Assembly (NCBI RefSeq): GCF_016834655.1
Contig: NZ_JAENHP010000034.1
Coordinates: 1 to 64,000, forward strand
Direction of reading: 5' to 3'
Length of the DNA: 64,000 nt
Origin: Paractinoplanes ovalisporus
Lineage (GTDB): Bacteria > Actinomycetota > Actinomycetes > Mycobacteriales > Micromonosporaceae
Shown here one piece after another: positions 9,388 through 18,449 of this stretch. Both the position numbers and the translations under genes were made by a program. The stretch's first letter is position 1. Every line of letters starts with the position of its first letter. The notes beneath the pieces are model-generated. The model was not told the origin of the DNA, did no database searches, and saw nothing but the letters and a program-made list of their open reading frames with translations.

Positions 9388-11064
9388 GTGGAACTGCGCG
9401 AGTACGTACGGGCGTGCCGGCGTCGATGGGCCTGGATCATCGTGCCGGTGCTGCTGGCCGCGGGCATCGCGGCCGGGCTGTCGCTCTCCCAGGAACCGGC
9501 CTACCGGTCGTCGATGGTCCTGTTCGTCACCACCGGCTCGGGCGACCCGGACGCCAGGGCCAGCCGCCTCAACTCGTACATCGCCCTGCTCACCGGCCCC
9601 CGGGTGGCGCAGAACGTCGTGGCCAAGCTGGGCCCGCCGCTGACCGCCGACCAGGTGCAGAAGAGCCTGTCGGCCGAGGTGCGGGCCGGCACCGACCTGC
9701 TCGTGGTGACGGCCAAGGACTCGTCGGCCGACCGCAGCCGCTCGATGGTCACGACCGCCACCGCGGCCCTGGTCGCGCTGGCCAAGAAGCTCGACCCGCC
9801 GAGCGCCGCCGCCGACGGCGGGCCACCGCCGCAGATCACCGTGGCCCAGGAGGCGGTGACCACCCAGGAACCCGGCAACCTGGCCCGCAACGTCGGTTTC
9901 TCGGCTGTGCTCGGACTCCTCGTGGGTGGGGTCGGGGTCGCGGTCCGCGAGGCGGCCCGCAAGACCGTCGCCGAGGAGGACGACCTGCGCCGCCTGGGCA
10001 TCGGCACGGTCGGCGTCATCTCACTGACCGGCCGCTGGGCCCGGTCCGGGCAGGCCGATTCGGCGCTGGCCGAGGCGTTCCGGCGGTTGCGCAGCCTGTT
10101 GCCGGCCGACCTGACCGCCGAACGCACCCGCGGCCACGGCACCTCGTTGCTGATCACCGCGGCCAACCCCAAGGAGGGCACCACCGCGGTCGCCTGCGGC
10201 CTGGCCATCGCGCTGGCCGAGACCGGCGCACGGGTGCTGCTGGTCGACGCCAACCTGCGCTCCCCCGGCGTCGGCCGCTATCTGTCGATGGAGGGCGGGC
10301 CGGGCCTGGCCGACGTGCTGGCCGGGCGGGCCCAGGTGAACGACGTGCTGCGCGATCCCCTGCAGGGGCGGCTCACCGTGCTGCCGCCGGGCGAGAAGCG
10401 GCACGACCCGGGGCAGGTGCTCGCCTCGCCCCGGCTGGCCACGACCGTACGGGATCTGACCTCGCGCTTCGACGTCGTGCTGGTGGACGCGCCCCCGCTG
10501 CACGGGGTGGCCGACGCCGCCGTGCTGGGCAAGGTGACCGACGGCGCGCTGCTGGTGGTGCGGGCCAACCGCACCCGCACGGCCGACGTGCAGCGCTCGA
10601 CCGACCTGCTGGAACGGATCGGCGCCCGGCTGGTCGGGGCGGTGCTCAACGCCCTGCCGCGACGGCTGCCCGACTCCCCGGCCCCGCCCCACGAGCGACC
10701 GGCGTTCCCGGCTCCGATGGACAGCCCCGGACTGGTCACCACGCTGCTCGGCGGCGAGGACGAGCCGGAGGATCCGCTGCCCCCGCCCAACCCGGTCAGT
10801 GGCCGGGCCCGGGTGACGGCCGACCTGAGCCACAGCGTGATCGCCCAGCGGAAGCCCGAGGACAGCACGACCACGCAGCGGATCGTGCCGCCGAAACCCC
10901 AGCCCGAGGAGGACGACGGGACCGCGACGCAACGGATCATCCCGCCGCCGAAGGTCCCGGCCGTCGACAGCGCCGCCGTCTCGCTCAACGGCCACGGCAA
11001 GGCCGTCGTCCGGGGCAAGGCCACCGTGGCCGAGGACGACGAGCCGGGAGACCGGGATGAGTGA
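9388..11064 (+). CDS. Wzz-like chain-length/BY-kinase-like protein with altered Walker A
   Basis: The 558-residue protein has a transmembrane segment near residues 16-33, an extracytoplasmic Wzz-type region, a second membrane segment near 168-188, then a CpsD/CapB-like P-loop domain. Walker A' (VLLVDANLRSPG) and Walker B (VVLVDAPPL) are clear. The Walker A segment reads AANPKEGTTA, so the usual GKS/GKT lysine is replaced. The proline-rich C-terminus has TTQRIVPP and ATQRIIPP repeats and no tyrosine cluster. Family members regulate polysaccharide length and export; this one may be a structural or regulatory version without autokinase activity. GTG start with GGGG-type ribosome site about 12 nt upstream. 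The next gene overlaps its end. Confidence 0.82.
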   Translation: MELREYVRACRRRWAWIIVPVLLAAGIAAGLSLSQEPAYRSSMVLFVTTGSGDPDARASRLNSYIALLTGPRVAQNVVAKLGPPLTADQVQKSLSAEVRAGTDLLVVTAKDSSADRSRSMVTTATAALVALAKKLDPPSAAADGGPPPQITVAQEAVTTQEPGNLARNVGFSAVLGLLVGGVGVAVREAARKTVAEEDDLRRLGIGTVGVISLTGRWARSGQADSALAEAFRRLRSLLPADLTAERTRGHGTSLLITAANPKEGTTAVACGLAIALAETGARVLLVDANLRSPGVGRYLSMEGGPGLADVLAGRAQVNDVLRDPLQGRLTVLPPGEKRHDPGQVLASPRLATTVRDLTSRFDVVLVDAPPLHGVADAAVLGKVTDGALLVVRANRTRTADVQRSTDLLERIGARLVGAVLNALPRRLPDSPAPPHERPAFPAPMDSPGLVTTLLGGEDEPEDPLPPPNPVSGRARVTADLSHSVIAQRKPEDSTTTQRIVPPKPQPEEDDGTATQRIIPPPKVPAVDSAAVSLNGHGKAVVRGKATVAEDDEPGDRDE

Positions 11065-12319
11065 GGTCGCGCTGCGCGAGGCGCCACCCCGGCGGCCCGG
11101 ACCGGCGGGCTGGGTCTCCCAGCAGCTGCGGGAGCCGTACGTGCAGCTCTTCGCCTCCCAGCTGCTCACCGGGGGCGTGGCCTTCGTCGCCAACATCCTC
11201 ATGGTGCGGGCCCTCGCGCCGGCCCACCGCGGCGAAGTGGCGCTGATGCTGCAGGTGGTCTACCTCGCGACGCAGTTCATGCTGCTGGGCACCGAACGCA
11301 GCTTCGTCGCCAACTATCACGAGGCCGCCCCGGGCGCGGCCGTCAGGGCGTACGGGAAGCTCCTGATCGTCCCCTGCGCGGTGGGACTGCTGCTGGCCGG
11401 GGCGTACGAGGTCATCGCGCCCGCCCACTACAACCCCGGGCTGCTCGTGATCGGGCTGATCGCGGCCTACACGCTGGTCGAGGTGGCCGGTCTGGCCACG
11501 CGCTCGATCGCGATCGCGGCCGGCCGGGTGGGCGACTTCCTGGTGTGCCGGGTCGTCGAGGCGATCCTGCTGCTGGCCCTGCTGGTCGTGCTCTATCTGG
11601 CGAACACGACCACCCCGGCCGTCTGGATCGTGGCCTACCTGATCGCGGGGCTGCTGCCGACGGTCGTCTACATCGTCCTCTGGCTGCGGAGCCCGGGTGC
11701 CGCGCTGAGCGATCACAACCGCGCCGTACGCCGGGAAGGCCTTTCGCTGTTCCCCGCCGCGATCTCGAACATGGCCATGCTGAGGTCGGACCGCCTGGCC
11801 CTGCCCGCCCTGGCCTCGACCTCGGCCCTCGGCATCTACACCGCCGTGGCCACGATGACCGAGCTGCTGGCGTGGCCGGTGCGCGCCTACGCCGACGCCA
11901 AGCTCGGCAAGTGGCGCAAGGACCACAACAACGGCCGCCTGCCGACCCGCCCGATCCTGCTCGCAGTCGCCGCCTACTGCCTGGTCGTCGCCCCGATCGC
12001 GGCCGGCGCGCTCTATCTGCTCATCGTCCCGGTCTTCGGCCACGAGTACGCCCAGGCCAAGTCGGTCGTGGTGCCGCTGGTGGCCGCGGCCGGGCTCTAC
12101 GCGGTCTCGCGCGTGACGCTGGGCCTGCTCATCGCCAAGGGCCGGGGCAGCCTGGTGTCGGCCGCCGAGATCACCGGTTTCGTGGTCAGCTTCGCCGCCT
12201 ACCTGCTGCTGATCCCGCCGTTCGGCATCCTCGGCGCGGCCTACGGCTCGCTGGTCGGCTATGGCTCGTGCCTGCTGTTCGCGCTGGTCACCAACCAGGT
12301 GACGGGTGACCGCGAATGA
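11057..12319 (+). CDS. Polysaccharide flippase (Wzx-like, MOP superfamily)
   Basis: The 420-residue protein is almost entirely hydrophobic helices, about twelve, spaced as in the MOP/MATE-like oligosaccharide flippases. It starts with a short cytoplasmic basic tail and the segment LFASQLLTGGVAFVANILMVRALAP, split here as LTGGVAFVANILM and following RAL. A conserved-looking basic/acidic loop MLRSDRLALPAL lies mid-protein. The inferred role is to flip lipid-linked repeat units across the membrane. It overlaps the preceding gene by eight bases (ATGAGTGA) and the next by ATGA, so the export genes are likely translated together. Confidence 0.85.
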   Translation: MSEVALREAPPRRPGPAGWVSQQLREPYVQLFASQLLTGGVAFVANILMVRALAPAHRGEVALMLQVVYLATQFMLLGTERSFVANYHEAAPGAAVRAYGKLLIVPCAVGLLLAGAYEVIAPAHYNPGLLVIGLIAAYTLVEVAGLATRSIAIAAGRVGDFLVCRVVEAILLLALLVVLYLANTTTPAVWIVAYLIAGLLPTVVYIVLWLRSPGAALSDHNRAVRREGLSLFPAAISNMAMLRSDRLALPALASTSALGIYTAVATMTELLAWPVRAYADAKLGKWRKDHNNGRLPTRPILLAVAAYCLVVAPIAAGALYLLIVPVFGHEYAQAKSVVVPLVAAAGLYAVSRVTLGLLIAKGRGSLVSAAEITGFVVSFAAYLLLIPPFGILGAAYGSLVGYGSCLLFALVTNQVTGDRE

Positions 12320-13530
12320 GCCCCTGGCTGCGCACTCCGCGGGTCTTCCTGGCGCCCGGTCTGGTGCTGATCCTGGTCGCGATCGGCGGGCGGTTCACGC
12401 TCGACCGCGCCGGATACACCGACCTGGCCTGGGTCGACCTGCGGGTGATCGGCCTGCTGGTCGCCCTGGCCGTCCTGATCGTCGACATCGCCCGGCGGCC
12501 GTTCCTGGAAACGGCCGCGGAACGACGTGAGGGCTGGCTGGTCGCCACCGCGTTGTTCTTCCTGTTCCAGATCGCCTCGGGCCTGTGGGCGCCGGCGGCT
12601 TCGCGGGTCGGGCCGCAGACGGTCGACCTGGTGCTGATGGGGGCGCTGGTTGTCGCGTTCTACCTGTACGCCGTGGGCGACCCCGAGACGGTCGTGAAGA
12701 CGGCGTTCCTGTTGTTCTACATCGCCGCCATCGTGTTCGCGCTCGCCGCGCTGTTCGTCAACGGGCCGGGCGAGCAGGGCCGGTACTCGGCGTTCGGCGG
12801 TGGTCCCAACGTCTTCGTCCGCATCGAGATCCTGGGCGTCATCAGCGCGATCGCCCTGGCCCTGTTCCGCCGCCGGCTGTGGCCGCTGCTCGCGACCCCG
12901 CTGTTCGGGCTGGCCGCTGTGCTCTCCGGCTCGCGGGCGGGCCTGCTCGCGGCGGCCGCGGTGGGTGCGGTCGCCCTGTTCAAGATCCGGCGCCGGTTGC
13001 ATCCGGGCGCCATCGCCGGCGCGCTCGTCTTCGTCGCGGCCGCGGTCGCCACCATCTGGGCCTTCGCGCCGCCCGCGTTCACCAACCTGTTCCAGGAACG
13101 GTTCGTGGAGCAGACCGTGCAGGAGCGCTACCTGTCCGACCGCACCGACATCTGGGCGGCGGCCTGGCAGCTCGCGGTCGACCATCCGATCGCCGGCGCC
13201 GGGCTGGACGGCTTCTACGGGCTCGTCGGCGTCAACCAGTTCGTCGAGTACCCGCACAACTACGTGCTCGGCGTCGCGGCCGAGGGCGGCCTGATCGGCA
13301 TCGGCCTGCTCACCGCGGCGGTGCTGTTGTGGACGACCACCGTGCACGGCGGCGGCCACCGGCCCCAGCTGACCGGGCTGGCCGTCGCGGCCGCCGTCTT
13401 CGTCGGACTGAGCAGCCTGTTCTCCGGCGACTACTACGACTCCCGGCTGGCCTGGCTGTTCGCCGCGATGGCGGCGGCGGCCGCGGTCGTGCCGGTCCCG
13501 GCCAAGACTCTCGAGGAGGTGCCCGCGTGA
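12316..13530 (+). CDS. O-antigen polymerase/ligase-like membrane protein (Wzy/WaaL family)
   Basis: The 404-residue polytopic protein has about eleven membrane helices and one long external loop (around residues 250-320) that contains DIWAAAWQLAVDHPIAGAGL and YPHNYVLGVAAEGG. The H-N pair in PHN and the preceding loop arginines are the hallmark region of Wzy_C/WaaL proteins. In this operon a polymerase role, joining flipped repeat units, is more likely than ligation. Start ATG overlaps the flippase stop; its own stop overlaps the following GTG. Confidence 0.85.
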   Translation: MSPWLRTPRVFLAPGLVLILVAIGGRFTLDRAGYTDLAWVDLRVIGLLVALAVLIVDIARRPFLETAAERREGWLVATALFFLFQIASGLWAPAASRVGPQTVDLVLMGALVVAFYLYAVGDPETVVKTAFLLFYIAAIVFALAALFVNGPGEQGRYSAFGGGPNVFVRIEILGVISAIALALFRRRLWPLLATPLFGLAAVLSGSRAGLLAAAAVGAVALFKIRRRLHPGAIAGALVFVAAAVATIWAFAPPAFTNLFQERFVEQTVQERYLSDRTDIWAAAWQLAVDHPIAGAGLDGFYGLVGVNQFVEYPHNYVLGVAAEGGLIGIGLLTAAVLLWTTTVHGGGHRPQLTGLAVAAAVFVGLSSLFSGDYYDSRLAWLFAAMAAAAAVVPVPAKTLEEVPA

Positions 13531-14642
13531 ACGCGCGTATCGGGCGCCGGGCCCTGTTGCTCGCCACGGCCGGCGGTGTTCTCGCCGCCTGTGGCGCGAA
13601 GGAGAAGGACGTCACCGGAACGTTGAGCCCGCTGCCTGCCGAGCCGGACCGCCCGGTGGTCGAGGCGGCCGTGCTCAAGCCGGTCAGCTACTGGGCCGGC
13701 GTGTTCCTGCGCGGCTGGAACTACCAGGCCGAGGTGGGCCTGCCGATGACCCGGTCCGGTGACAGCTGGGACCACTACAACGTCTCGTACACGCTGGACT
13801 CGCTGGTGGCGATGTTCCGGGCCACCGGGGAGCGCCGCTATCTCGACCGGGCCCTGCAGTTCACCGAGAACGTGGTCGGCACGGCCAAGGCGGTGCGCGG
13901 CGGCTATCTCGGGTGGACCTCGGCCCAGGAGGGGAACACCGAGGTTCCGCTGTATGAGAGCTACTTCTGGCGGTACGGGAGCGCCCTGCTCGTCGCCATG
14001 AAGGAGAAGGACCTCGCGGACTACCGGACGCGCTACAACCGGCTGCTGTCGTTCACCGAGAAGCACGTGTTCGAGAAGTGGTACTCGCGCGGGCCCGACG
14101 AGACCCTCTACCGCGAACGTACGCACATGACCGCGCACTGGGGGCTGATCGCCCTGAACCTGGCGCAGGTCACCGGCGACGCGACCCGGCGGCAGCGCTA
14201 CCGCACGGTCGTGGCCGACGTCGACCGGCACGTGCCCGGCTACGGCGGCGGGCTCAAGCAGCAGATGCGCCGCAACCCGGTCGAGTCGACCGCCTATTTC
14301 TGGAGCGACGTCTGGGGTTCGGGCCAGCGCCCGGGTCAGGACGTCAGCCACGGCAACGGCGTCATGGCGTACGTGGTGGAGGCGCGCGACCGCGGCACCA
14401 CCTGGACCAAGGCCGACATGGCGGCCTTCGCCCGACTGCTGACCCGGGTCGTCTGGCCCGGCGGCACGACCTATCGCGCCTATGTGGACGGCACCGGCAC
14501 CGACAACGGGTGGTTCTCGGACGGCTTCGTCAAGCTCGGCCGCTTCGACCCGGGGGTCCAGCAGCGGCTGGAGAGCCACCGCGTCGTCAACGACCAGTTC
14601 GCCGCCAACATGGCCCTCAACGCGCGGATCCTGCGCCCGTAG
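13527..14642 (+). CDS. Lipoprotein with alpha/alpha-toroid glycan-processing fold
   Basis: The 371-residue protein has a twin-arginine-like start (IGRRALLLA) and a lipobox LAAC with the cysteine at residue 22, so it should be an extracellular lipoprotein. The body resembles (alpha/alpha)6 polysaccharide lyases or hydrolases: WDHYNVSYTLDSLVAMF, YFWRYGSALLVAM, THMTAHWGLIALN and SHGNGVMAYVVEA are repeated helix pairs with aromatic and acidic residues at the helix ends. A trimming or turnover role in the polysaccharide is inferred. The GTG start has GAGGAGG upstream and overlaps the previous stop (GTGA). Confidence 0.72.
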   Translation: MNARIGRRALLLATAGGVLAACGAKEKDVTGTLSPLPAEPDRPVVEAAVLKPVSYWAGVFLRGWNYQAEVGLPMTRSGDSWDHYNVSYTLDSLVAMFRATGERRYLDRALQFTENVVGTAKAVRGGYLGWTSAQEGNTEVPLYESYFWRYGSALLVAMKEKDLADYRTRYNRLLSFTEKHVFEKWYSRGPDETLYRERTHMTAHWGLIALNLAQVTGDATRRQRYRTVVADVDRHVPGYGGGLKQQMRRNPVESTAYFWSDVWGSGQRPGQDVSHGNGVMAYVVEARDRGTTWTKADMAAFARLLTRVVWPGGTTYRAYVDGTGTDNGWFSDGFVKLGRFDPGVQQRLESHRVVNDQFAANMALNARILRP

Positions 14643-14676
14643 GCCGTTTCCGCGTCCGGAGAAGGAGACAAGACAC

Positions 14677-15690
14677 ATGACAGCAGCGCTCGTGGGACCG
14701 GCGGCACGCGAATGGAAGGAGGCCCTGCACCGCACCCGGCACGACACGTACCACCTGCCCGGATACGTCACCCTGGACGCGGCGCTGTGTTCCGGCACCC
14801 CGGCCGCCTTCTGGTACTCCGACGGCAGCCGGCAGCTCCTGCTCCCCCTGATCCTGCGGGAGATTCCCGGCACCGGGCTGCGGGACGCGCTTTCGCCGTA
14901 CGGGTATCCCGGCCCCGTCAGCGACGCCATGCCCGGCGACCGCGACTTCTGGGAGCGGGCCTGTGTGGCGATGCTCGAGACCCTGCGTGGCGAGGGCGTC
15001 GTGACCGCGTTCGTCCGCATGCACCCGCTGCTGCCGGCGCCACTGCCGGTGCTCGCCCGCTTCGGCACGCTCGTGCACCACGGCGAGACCGTCTCGATGG
15101 ACCTCACGGTCAGCCTCGAGGAGATGTGGAAGCAGACCCGCAGCGACCACCGCAACCACATCAACCGCGCGCGGCGGGCCGGCACCGAGGTCGTCTTCGA
15201 CGACTGGGACCGGCTCGGGGAGTGGGTCGAGGTCTACCACGACAACATGCGGCGGGTCGGCGCGACCGACTACTACTTCTTCACCCGCGAGCACCTGGCC
15301 GCGATGCACGACGCGATGGGCGACCGCATGCACCTGGCGGTGGCGCTGGAGGACGGCGAAGTGGTCGGGGGCAACACGTTCTTCGAGCACCACGGCATCG
15401 CCACCGGATACGTGTCGTCCACGCGGCGGGCGCCCAAGCGGTACGCCGACGAGATGCTCTACGACGAGGTGCGGCGATGGTGCAAGGCCCGCGGCAACAC
15501 GGTCTTCCACCTGGGCGGGGGCAAGGGTGGGGCGCGGGACTCGCTGTTCTCGTACAAGGCCGGGTTCTCGCCCCGGGAGCATCCGTTCCACACCTGGCGG
15601 GTGGTGACCGACCGGCCCGCGTACGAGGAAATGGTCTTCGCTCTCGGCCGTGAGACCGACGAGTCCGGCTCGTTCCCGCCCTACCGTTAG
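14677..15690 (+). CDS. FemAB/GNAT-type acyltransferase, paralogue A
   Basis: The 337-residue protein is a clear paralogue of the gene at 16899. Both share RHDxYHxPxYVxLDA near the start, SPYGYPGP, HGETVSxDLT, FDDW, MRRVGATDxYFF, HLGGG, FHTWRVxTD and end in FPPYR. The double-GNAT layout and the SDHRNHINRARRAG segment place it in the FemAB-like acyltransferases. The acceptor is unknown; an amino group on the polysaccharide is a reasonable inference from context. ATG 14677 follows GAAGGAGA. A 34-nt gap separates it from the lipoprotein gene, and 9 nt from the monooxygenase gene. Confidence 0.8.
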   Translation: MTAALVGPAAREWKEALHRTRHDTYHLPGYVTLDAALCSGTPAAFWYSDGSRQLLLPLILREIPGTGLRDALSPYGYPGPVSDAMPGDRDFWERACVAMLETLRGEGVVTAFVRMHPLLPAPLPVLARFGTLVHHGETVSMDLTVSLEEMWKQTRSDHRNHINRARRAGTEVVFDDWDRLGEWVEVYHDNMRRVGATDYYFFTREHLAAMHDAMGDRMHLAVALEDGEVVGGNTFFEHHGIATGYVSSTRRAPKRYADEMLYDEVRRWCKARGNTVFHLGGGKGGARDSLFSYKAGFSPREHPFHTWRVVTDRPAYEEMVFALGRETDESGSFPPYR

Positions 15691-15699
15691 GAGCACGCG

Positions 15700-16896
15700 A
15701 TGCGCATCACCTGTGTCGGCGGCGGACCCGCCGGACTGTATTTCGCGGTGCTGGCCAAGCTCGCCGACCCCGCGCACGAGGTCACCGTGCTGGAACGCAA
15801 CCCGCCGGGCGTCACCTACGGGTGGGGTGTGGTCTTCTGGGACGACCTGTTGGACGAGCTTTTCGCGTACGACCGGGTGAGCGCGCAACGGATCTGGGAC
15901 GCGGCCTGCAAGTGGGACGAGTACGAGGTGCGCGCCACCGGCAAGGCCGTCACGCATCTCGCGGGGTATGGGTTCAGTCTTGGGCGGCACAAGCTGCTGT
16001 CGCTGTTGTCGGAGCGGGCCGTCGAGCTCGGAGTGCGGGTCTCTTACCGGTCCGATTTGTCCGACACGCCTGATGCGGACCTCGTTGTGGCCTGCGACGG
16101 CGCGGGCAGCCAGCTCCGCTCCTCCGCTGCCGTGCATTTCGGCACCGAGGTGTCGCTGGGCCGCAACAAGTACATCTGGCTCGGCACCCCGCACGTCTTC
16201 GACACGTTCACGTTCGGCTTCGAGAAGACCCACGCCGGCTGGATCTGGTACCACGCCTACCCGTTCGACGAGAACACGAGCACGTTCATCGTCGAGTGCA
16301 CCCCCGAGGTGTGGTCGGCGCTGGAACTCGACCGGCTCGACGCGGCGGCCGGCTGCGCCCGGCTCGAGACCGTCTTCGCCGGGCACCTCGGCGGGCAGCG
16401 GCTCATCGACCGCGGCAACGGCTGGATGAACTTCCGCCGGGTGACCAACCAGCGCTGGGACAACGGCAACGTGGTGCTGATGGGCGACGCCGCGCACACC
16501 ACGCACTTCGCGATCGGCTCGGGCACCAAACTGGCCATGCAGGACGCGATGGCGCTGGCCGACGCGCTCGCGCTGCCCGGCGATCTGCCGCAGGCGCTGG
16601 AACGTTACGAGCACCGCCGCCGGGCCGCCCTCGCCCCGTTGCAGCGGGCCGCGCTGGCCAGCAGCGAGTGGTTCGAGCGGATGCCCGAATATGCGGATCT
16701 CCCGTCGACGCGTTTCTCGTACGCGCTGTCCGACCGCCGCGGCGAGTATCCATTGTGGCGTTACTTGTTGCACCTGAGCACCCAGCGGTCGGTGCCGAGA
16801 GCGATGCTGCGCTCGGCCCTGAGCGCACGACGATGGAGCCGGGCCCGGCGCCGCCCCGATGCCGAGCCGCGGGTTCCCCTACTCACAGGAGGTTGA
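15700..16896 (+). CDS. FAD-dependent monooxygenase (UbiH/PHBH-like)
   Basis: The 398-residue protein begins with the FAD dinucleotide site VGGGPAGLYFAVL and has the second FAD motif NVVLMGDAAHTTHFAIGSG (around residue 260), with a DG-type segment VACDGAGSQLR between. The N-terminal WGVVFWDDLLDEL and overall length resemble the hydroxylase module of salicylyl- and anthraniloyl-CoA monooxygenases. Class A monooxygenases hydroxylate aromatic or conjugated substrates with NAD(P)H and oxygen. It is unusual in a polysaccharide operon; its position between two FemAB paralogues suggests it modifies the acyl group they transfer. The GGAG site precedes ATG 15700. Confidence 0.82.
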   Translation: MRITCVGGGPAGLYFAVLAKLADPAHEVTVLERNPPGVTYGWGVVFWDDLLDELFAYDRVSAQRIWDAACKWDEYEVRATGKAVTHLAGYGFSLGRHKLLSLLSERAVELGVRVSYRSDLSDTPDADLVVACDGAGSQLRSSAAVHFGTEVSLGRNKYIWLGTPHVFDTFTFGFEKTHAGWIWYHAYPFDENTSTFIVECTPEVWSALELDRLDAAAGCARLETVFAGHLGGQRLIDRGNGWMNFRRVTNQRWDNGNVVLMGDAAHTTHFAIGSGTKLAMQDAMALADALALPGDLPQALERYEHRRRAALAPLQRAALASSEWFERMPEYADLPSTRFSYALSDRRGEYPLWRYLLHLSTQRSVPRAMLRSALSARRWSRARRRPDAEPRVPLLTGG

Positions 16897-16898
16897 CT

Positions 16899-17903
16899 AT
16901 GGCCGATGCCGCACTGCTGTCACCCCGGGACCCGGCCTGGACGGAGGCACTCGACCGGGTCCGGCACGACATCTACCACATCCCCGAGTACGTGCGGCTC
17001 GACGCCGGCCTGACCGGTGGTACTCCGGTGGCCTTCCGGTACGACGAGGCGGATCGTGTCTTTCTGCTGCCCCTGCTGCTGCGGCCGGTACCCGACACCG
17101 ACCTGCAGGACGCGACCTCCCCGTACGGATACCCGGGCCCCGTCGGCAGCGAGGATGCTGCCTTCTGGTCGCGTGCGGCCGGCATGATGCGAGAACTGCT
17201 GTGCACCGAGGGGGTGGTCACCGCGTTCGCGCGGCTCCATCCGCTGCTCGCCGGCCCGCACGAGGCGCTGGCCCCGGCCGGCACGCTGCTGAACCACGGC
17301 GAGACCGTCTCGATCGACCTCACGCTCAGCCTGGACGAGCTCTGGTCGCAGACGCACCGCAGCCACCGCAACCAGATCAACAAGGCGACCCGGGCCGGGG
17401 TCGAGATCGTCTTCGACGACTGGACCCTCTACGACACCTGGATCGACACGTACCACGCCACGATGCGTCGCGTCGGGGCGACCGATTTCTACTTCTTCGG
17501 CACCGAGCATTTCCACAACCTGCGCGACGCCCTCGCCGACCACGTCCACCTCGCCGTCGCCGCCCTCGACGGCCGGGTCCTCGGGGGCAACCTGTTCTTC
17601 GAGTACGACGGCATGATGCACACCCACCTGCAGTCGACGGCGGACGCCCCGATCCACTACGCCGACAAACTGCTCTACCACGCCGTACGCACGTGGGGCC
17701 GGGAGCGGGGCAACCGGATCTACCACCTGGGCGGGGGCGTCGGCGGCTCGGCCGACTCCCTGTTCCGCTACAAGTCCCAGTTCGCGGCCGGACGCCACCG
17801 GTTCCACACGTGGCGCGTCATCACCGACCCGAGCAACTTCGAGAAGCTGGCCGGCCCGCCCACACCCGAGTCGCTGACCGGCCGGTTCCCGCCCTACCGC
17901 TGA
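16899..17903 (+). CDS. FemAB/GNAT-type acyltransferase, paralogue B
   Basis: This 334-residue protein aligns end to end with the product at 14677 (see that entry for shared motifs), so the pair arose by duplication around or before the intervening monooxygenase gene. It keeps SHRNQINKATRAG and HLGGGVGGSADSLFRYK, equivalent to the C-terminal donor-site half of FemAB-like enzymes. A strong AGGAGGT lies just before ATG 16899, two bases after the monooxygenase stop. It is the last gene of the plus-strand operon and is followed by a hairpin at 17913-17939. Confidence 0.8.
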   Translation: MADAALLSPRDPAWTEALDRVRHDIYHIPEYVRLDAGLTGGTPVAFRYDEADRVFLLPLLLRPVPDTDLQDATSPYGYPGPVGSEDAAFWSRAAGMMRELLCTEGVVTAFARLHPLLAGPHEALAPAGTLLNHGETVSIDLTLSLDELWSQTHRSHRNQINKATRAGVEIVFDDWTLYDTWIDTYHATMRRVGATDFYFFGTEHFHNLRDALADHVHLAVAALDGRVLGGNLFFEYDGMMHTHLQSTADAPIHYADKLLYHAVRTWGRERGNRIYHLGGGVGGSADSLFRYKSQFAAGRHRFHTWRVITDPSNFEKLAGPPTPESLTGRFPPYR

Positions 17904-17907
17904 GCGT

Positions 17908-18444
17908 TCACGAGGTGCCCCCGCTCGCCGGGGGCACCTTCCGTTCGCCCACCCACTGCTCGGCGCCCCACGCCTCGAACCGCTCCGTCTCGGTGAAGCC
18001 GAGCTTGGCGGCCAGGCTCATCGAGGCCAGGTTGGCGCTCTGGGTGATGAGCACAACCGGCTCGCCGGGGCAAGCCCGGTCGAACCAGTCGAGGGCCGCG
18101 CCGCAGGCCTCGGCGGCGTAGCCGGAGCCCCACGCCCGAGCCAGGAACAGGTAACCGAGGTCGGCCTTGTCCGCCACCGCCGGGCGACGGTCGGCCGCCC
18201 AGCGCCGGACCAGGACGTGGCCGATCATCGCGCCGTCGAGCTCGACCACCAGGCTGCCCGGCCACCGTTCGGGAATCTCCGGCACGTCAGCCGTCTGGGG
18301 GCCGCCCAGGAACCGGGTGACCTCGGGTGACGTCTGCAGCTCGACGAAGGCCGGCCGGTCACGGGCCTCGGACTCGCGCAGCACGAGCCGTCCGGTGTGG
18401 ATCGGATCCGGCGGCCAGGGAACGCCGGTGAGAGGTTCGGTCAT
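17908..18444 (-). CDS. GNAT N-acetyltransferase (RimJ/RimL type)
   Basis: The 178-residue protein has the RimJ-like N-terminus TGRLVLRESEARDRPAF, a central strand MIGHVLVRRW, the acetyl-CoA region YLFLARAWGSGYAAEA and the C-terminal NLASMSLAAKLGFTETERFE. It probably acetylates an amine; being last in the minus-strand sugar operon, a sugar amine is possible, but many such genes are unconnected. ATG 18444 lies a few bases past the stop of the preceding PLP-fold gene. Its 3' end overlaps the terminator hairpin of the convergent operon. Confidence 0.85.
   Translation of the reverse strand: MTEPLTGVPWPPDPIHTGRLVLRESEARDRPAFVELQTSPEVTRFLGGPQTADVPEIPERWPGSLVVELDGAMIGHVLVRRWAADRRPAVADKADLGYLFLARAWGSGYAAEACGAALDWFDRACPGEPVVLITQSANLASMSLAAKLGFTETERFEAWGAEQWVGERKVPPASGGTS
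17913..17939. terminator. Hairpin between convergent operons
   Basis: Perfect 10-bp arms (AGGTGCCCCC and GGGGGCACCT) around a 7-nt loop lie 9 nt after the stop of the plus-strand operon. The hairpin is within the last codons of the minus-strand GNAT gene. It probably terminates the plus-strand transcript. Confidence 0.6.
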
Positions 18445-18449
18445 GCCGG

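Noticed and set aside
9414..11060. 548-residue plus-strand frame
   Set aside because: It is a shadow of the BY-kinase-like gene in another frame; its product is almost only Arg, Gly, Ala and Pro.
14617..16773. 718-residue minus-strand frame
   Set aside because: Antisense to the FemAB and monooxygenase genes, which have full family motifs; typical GC-rich antisense open frame.
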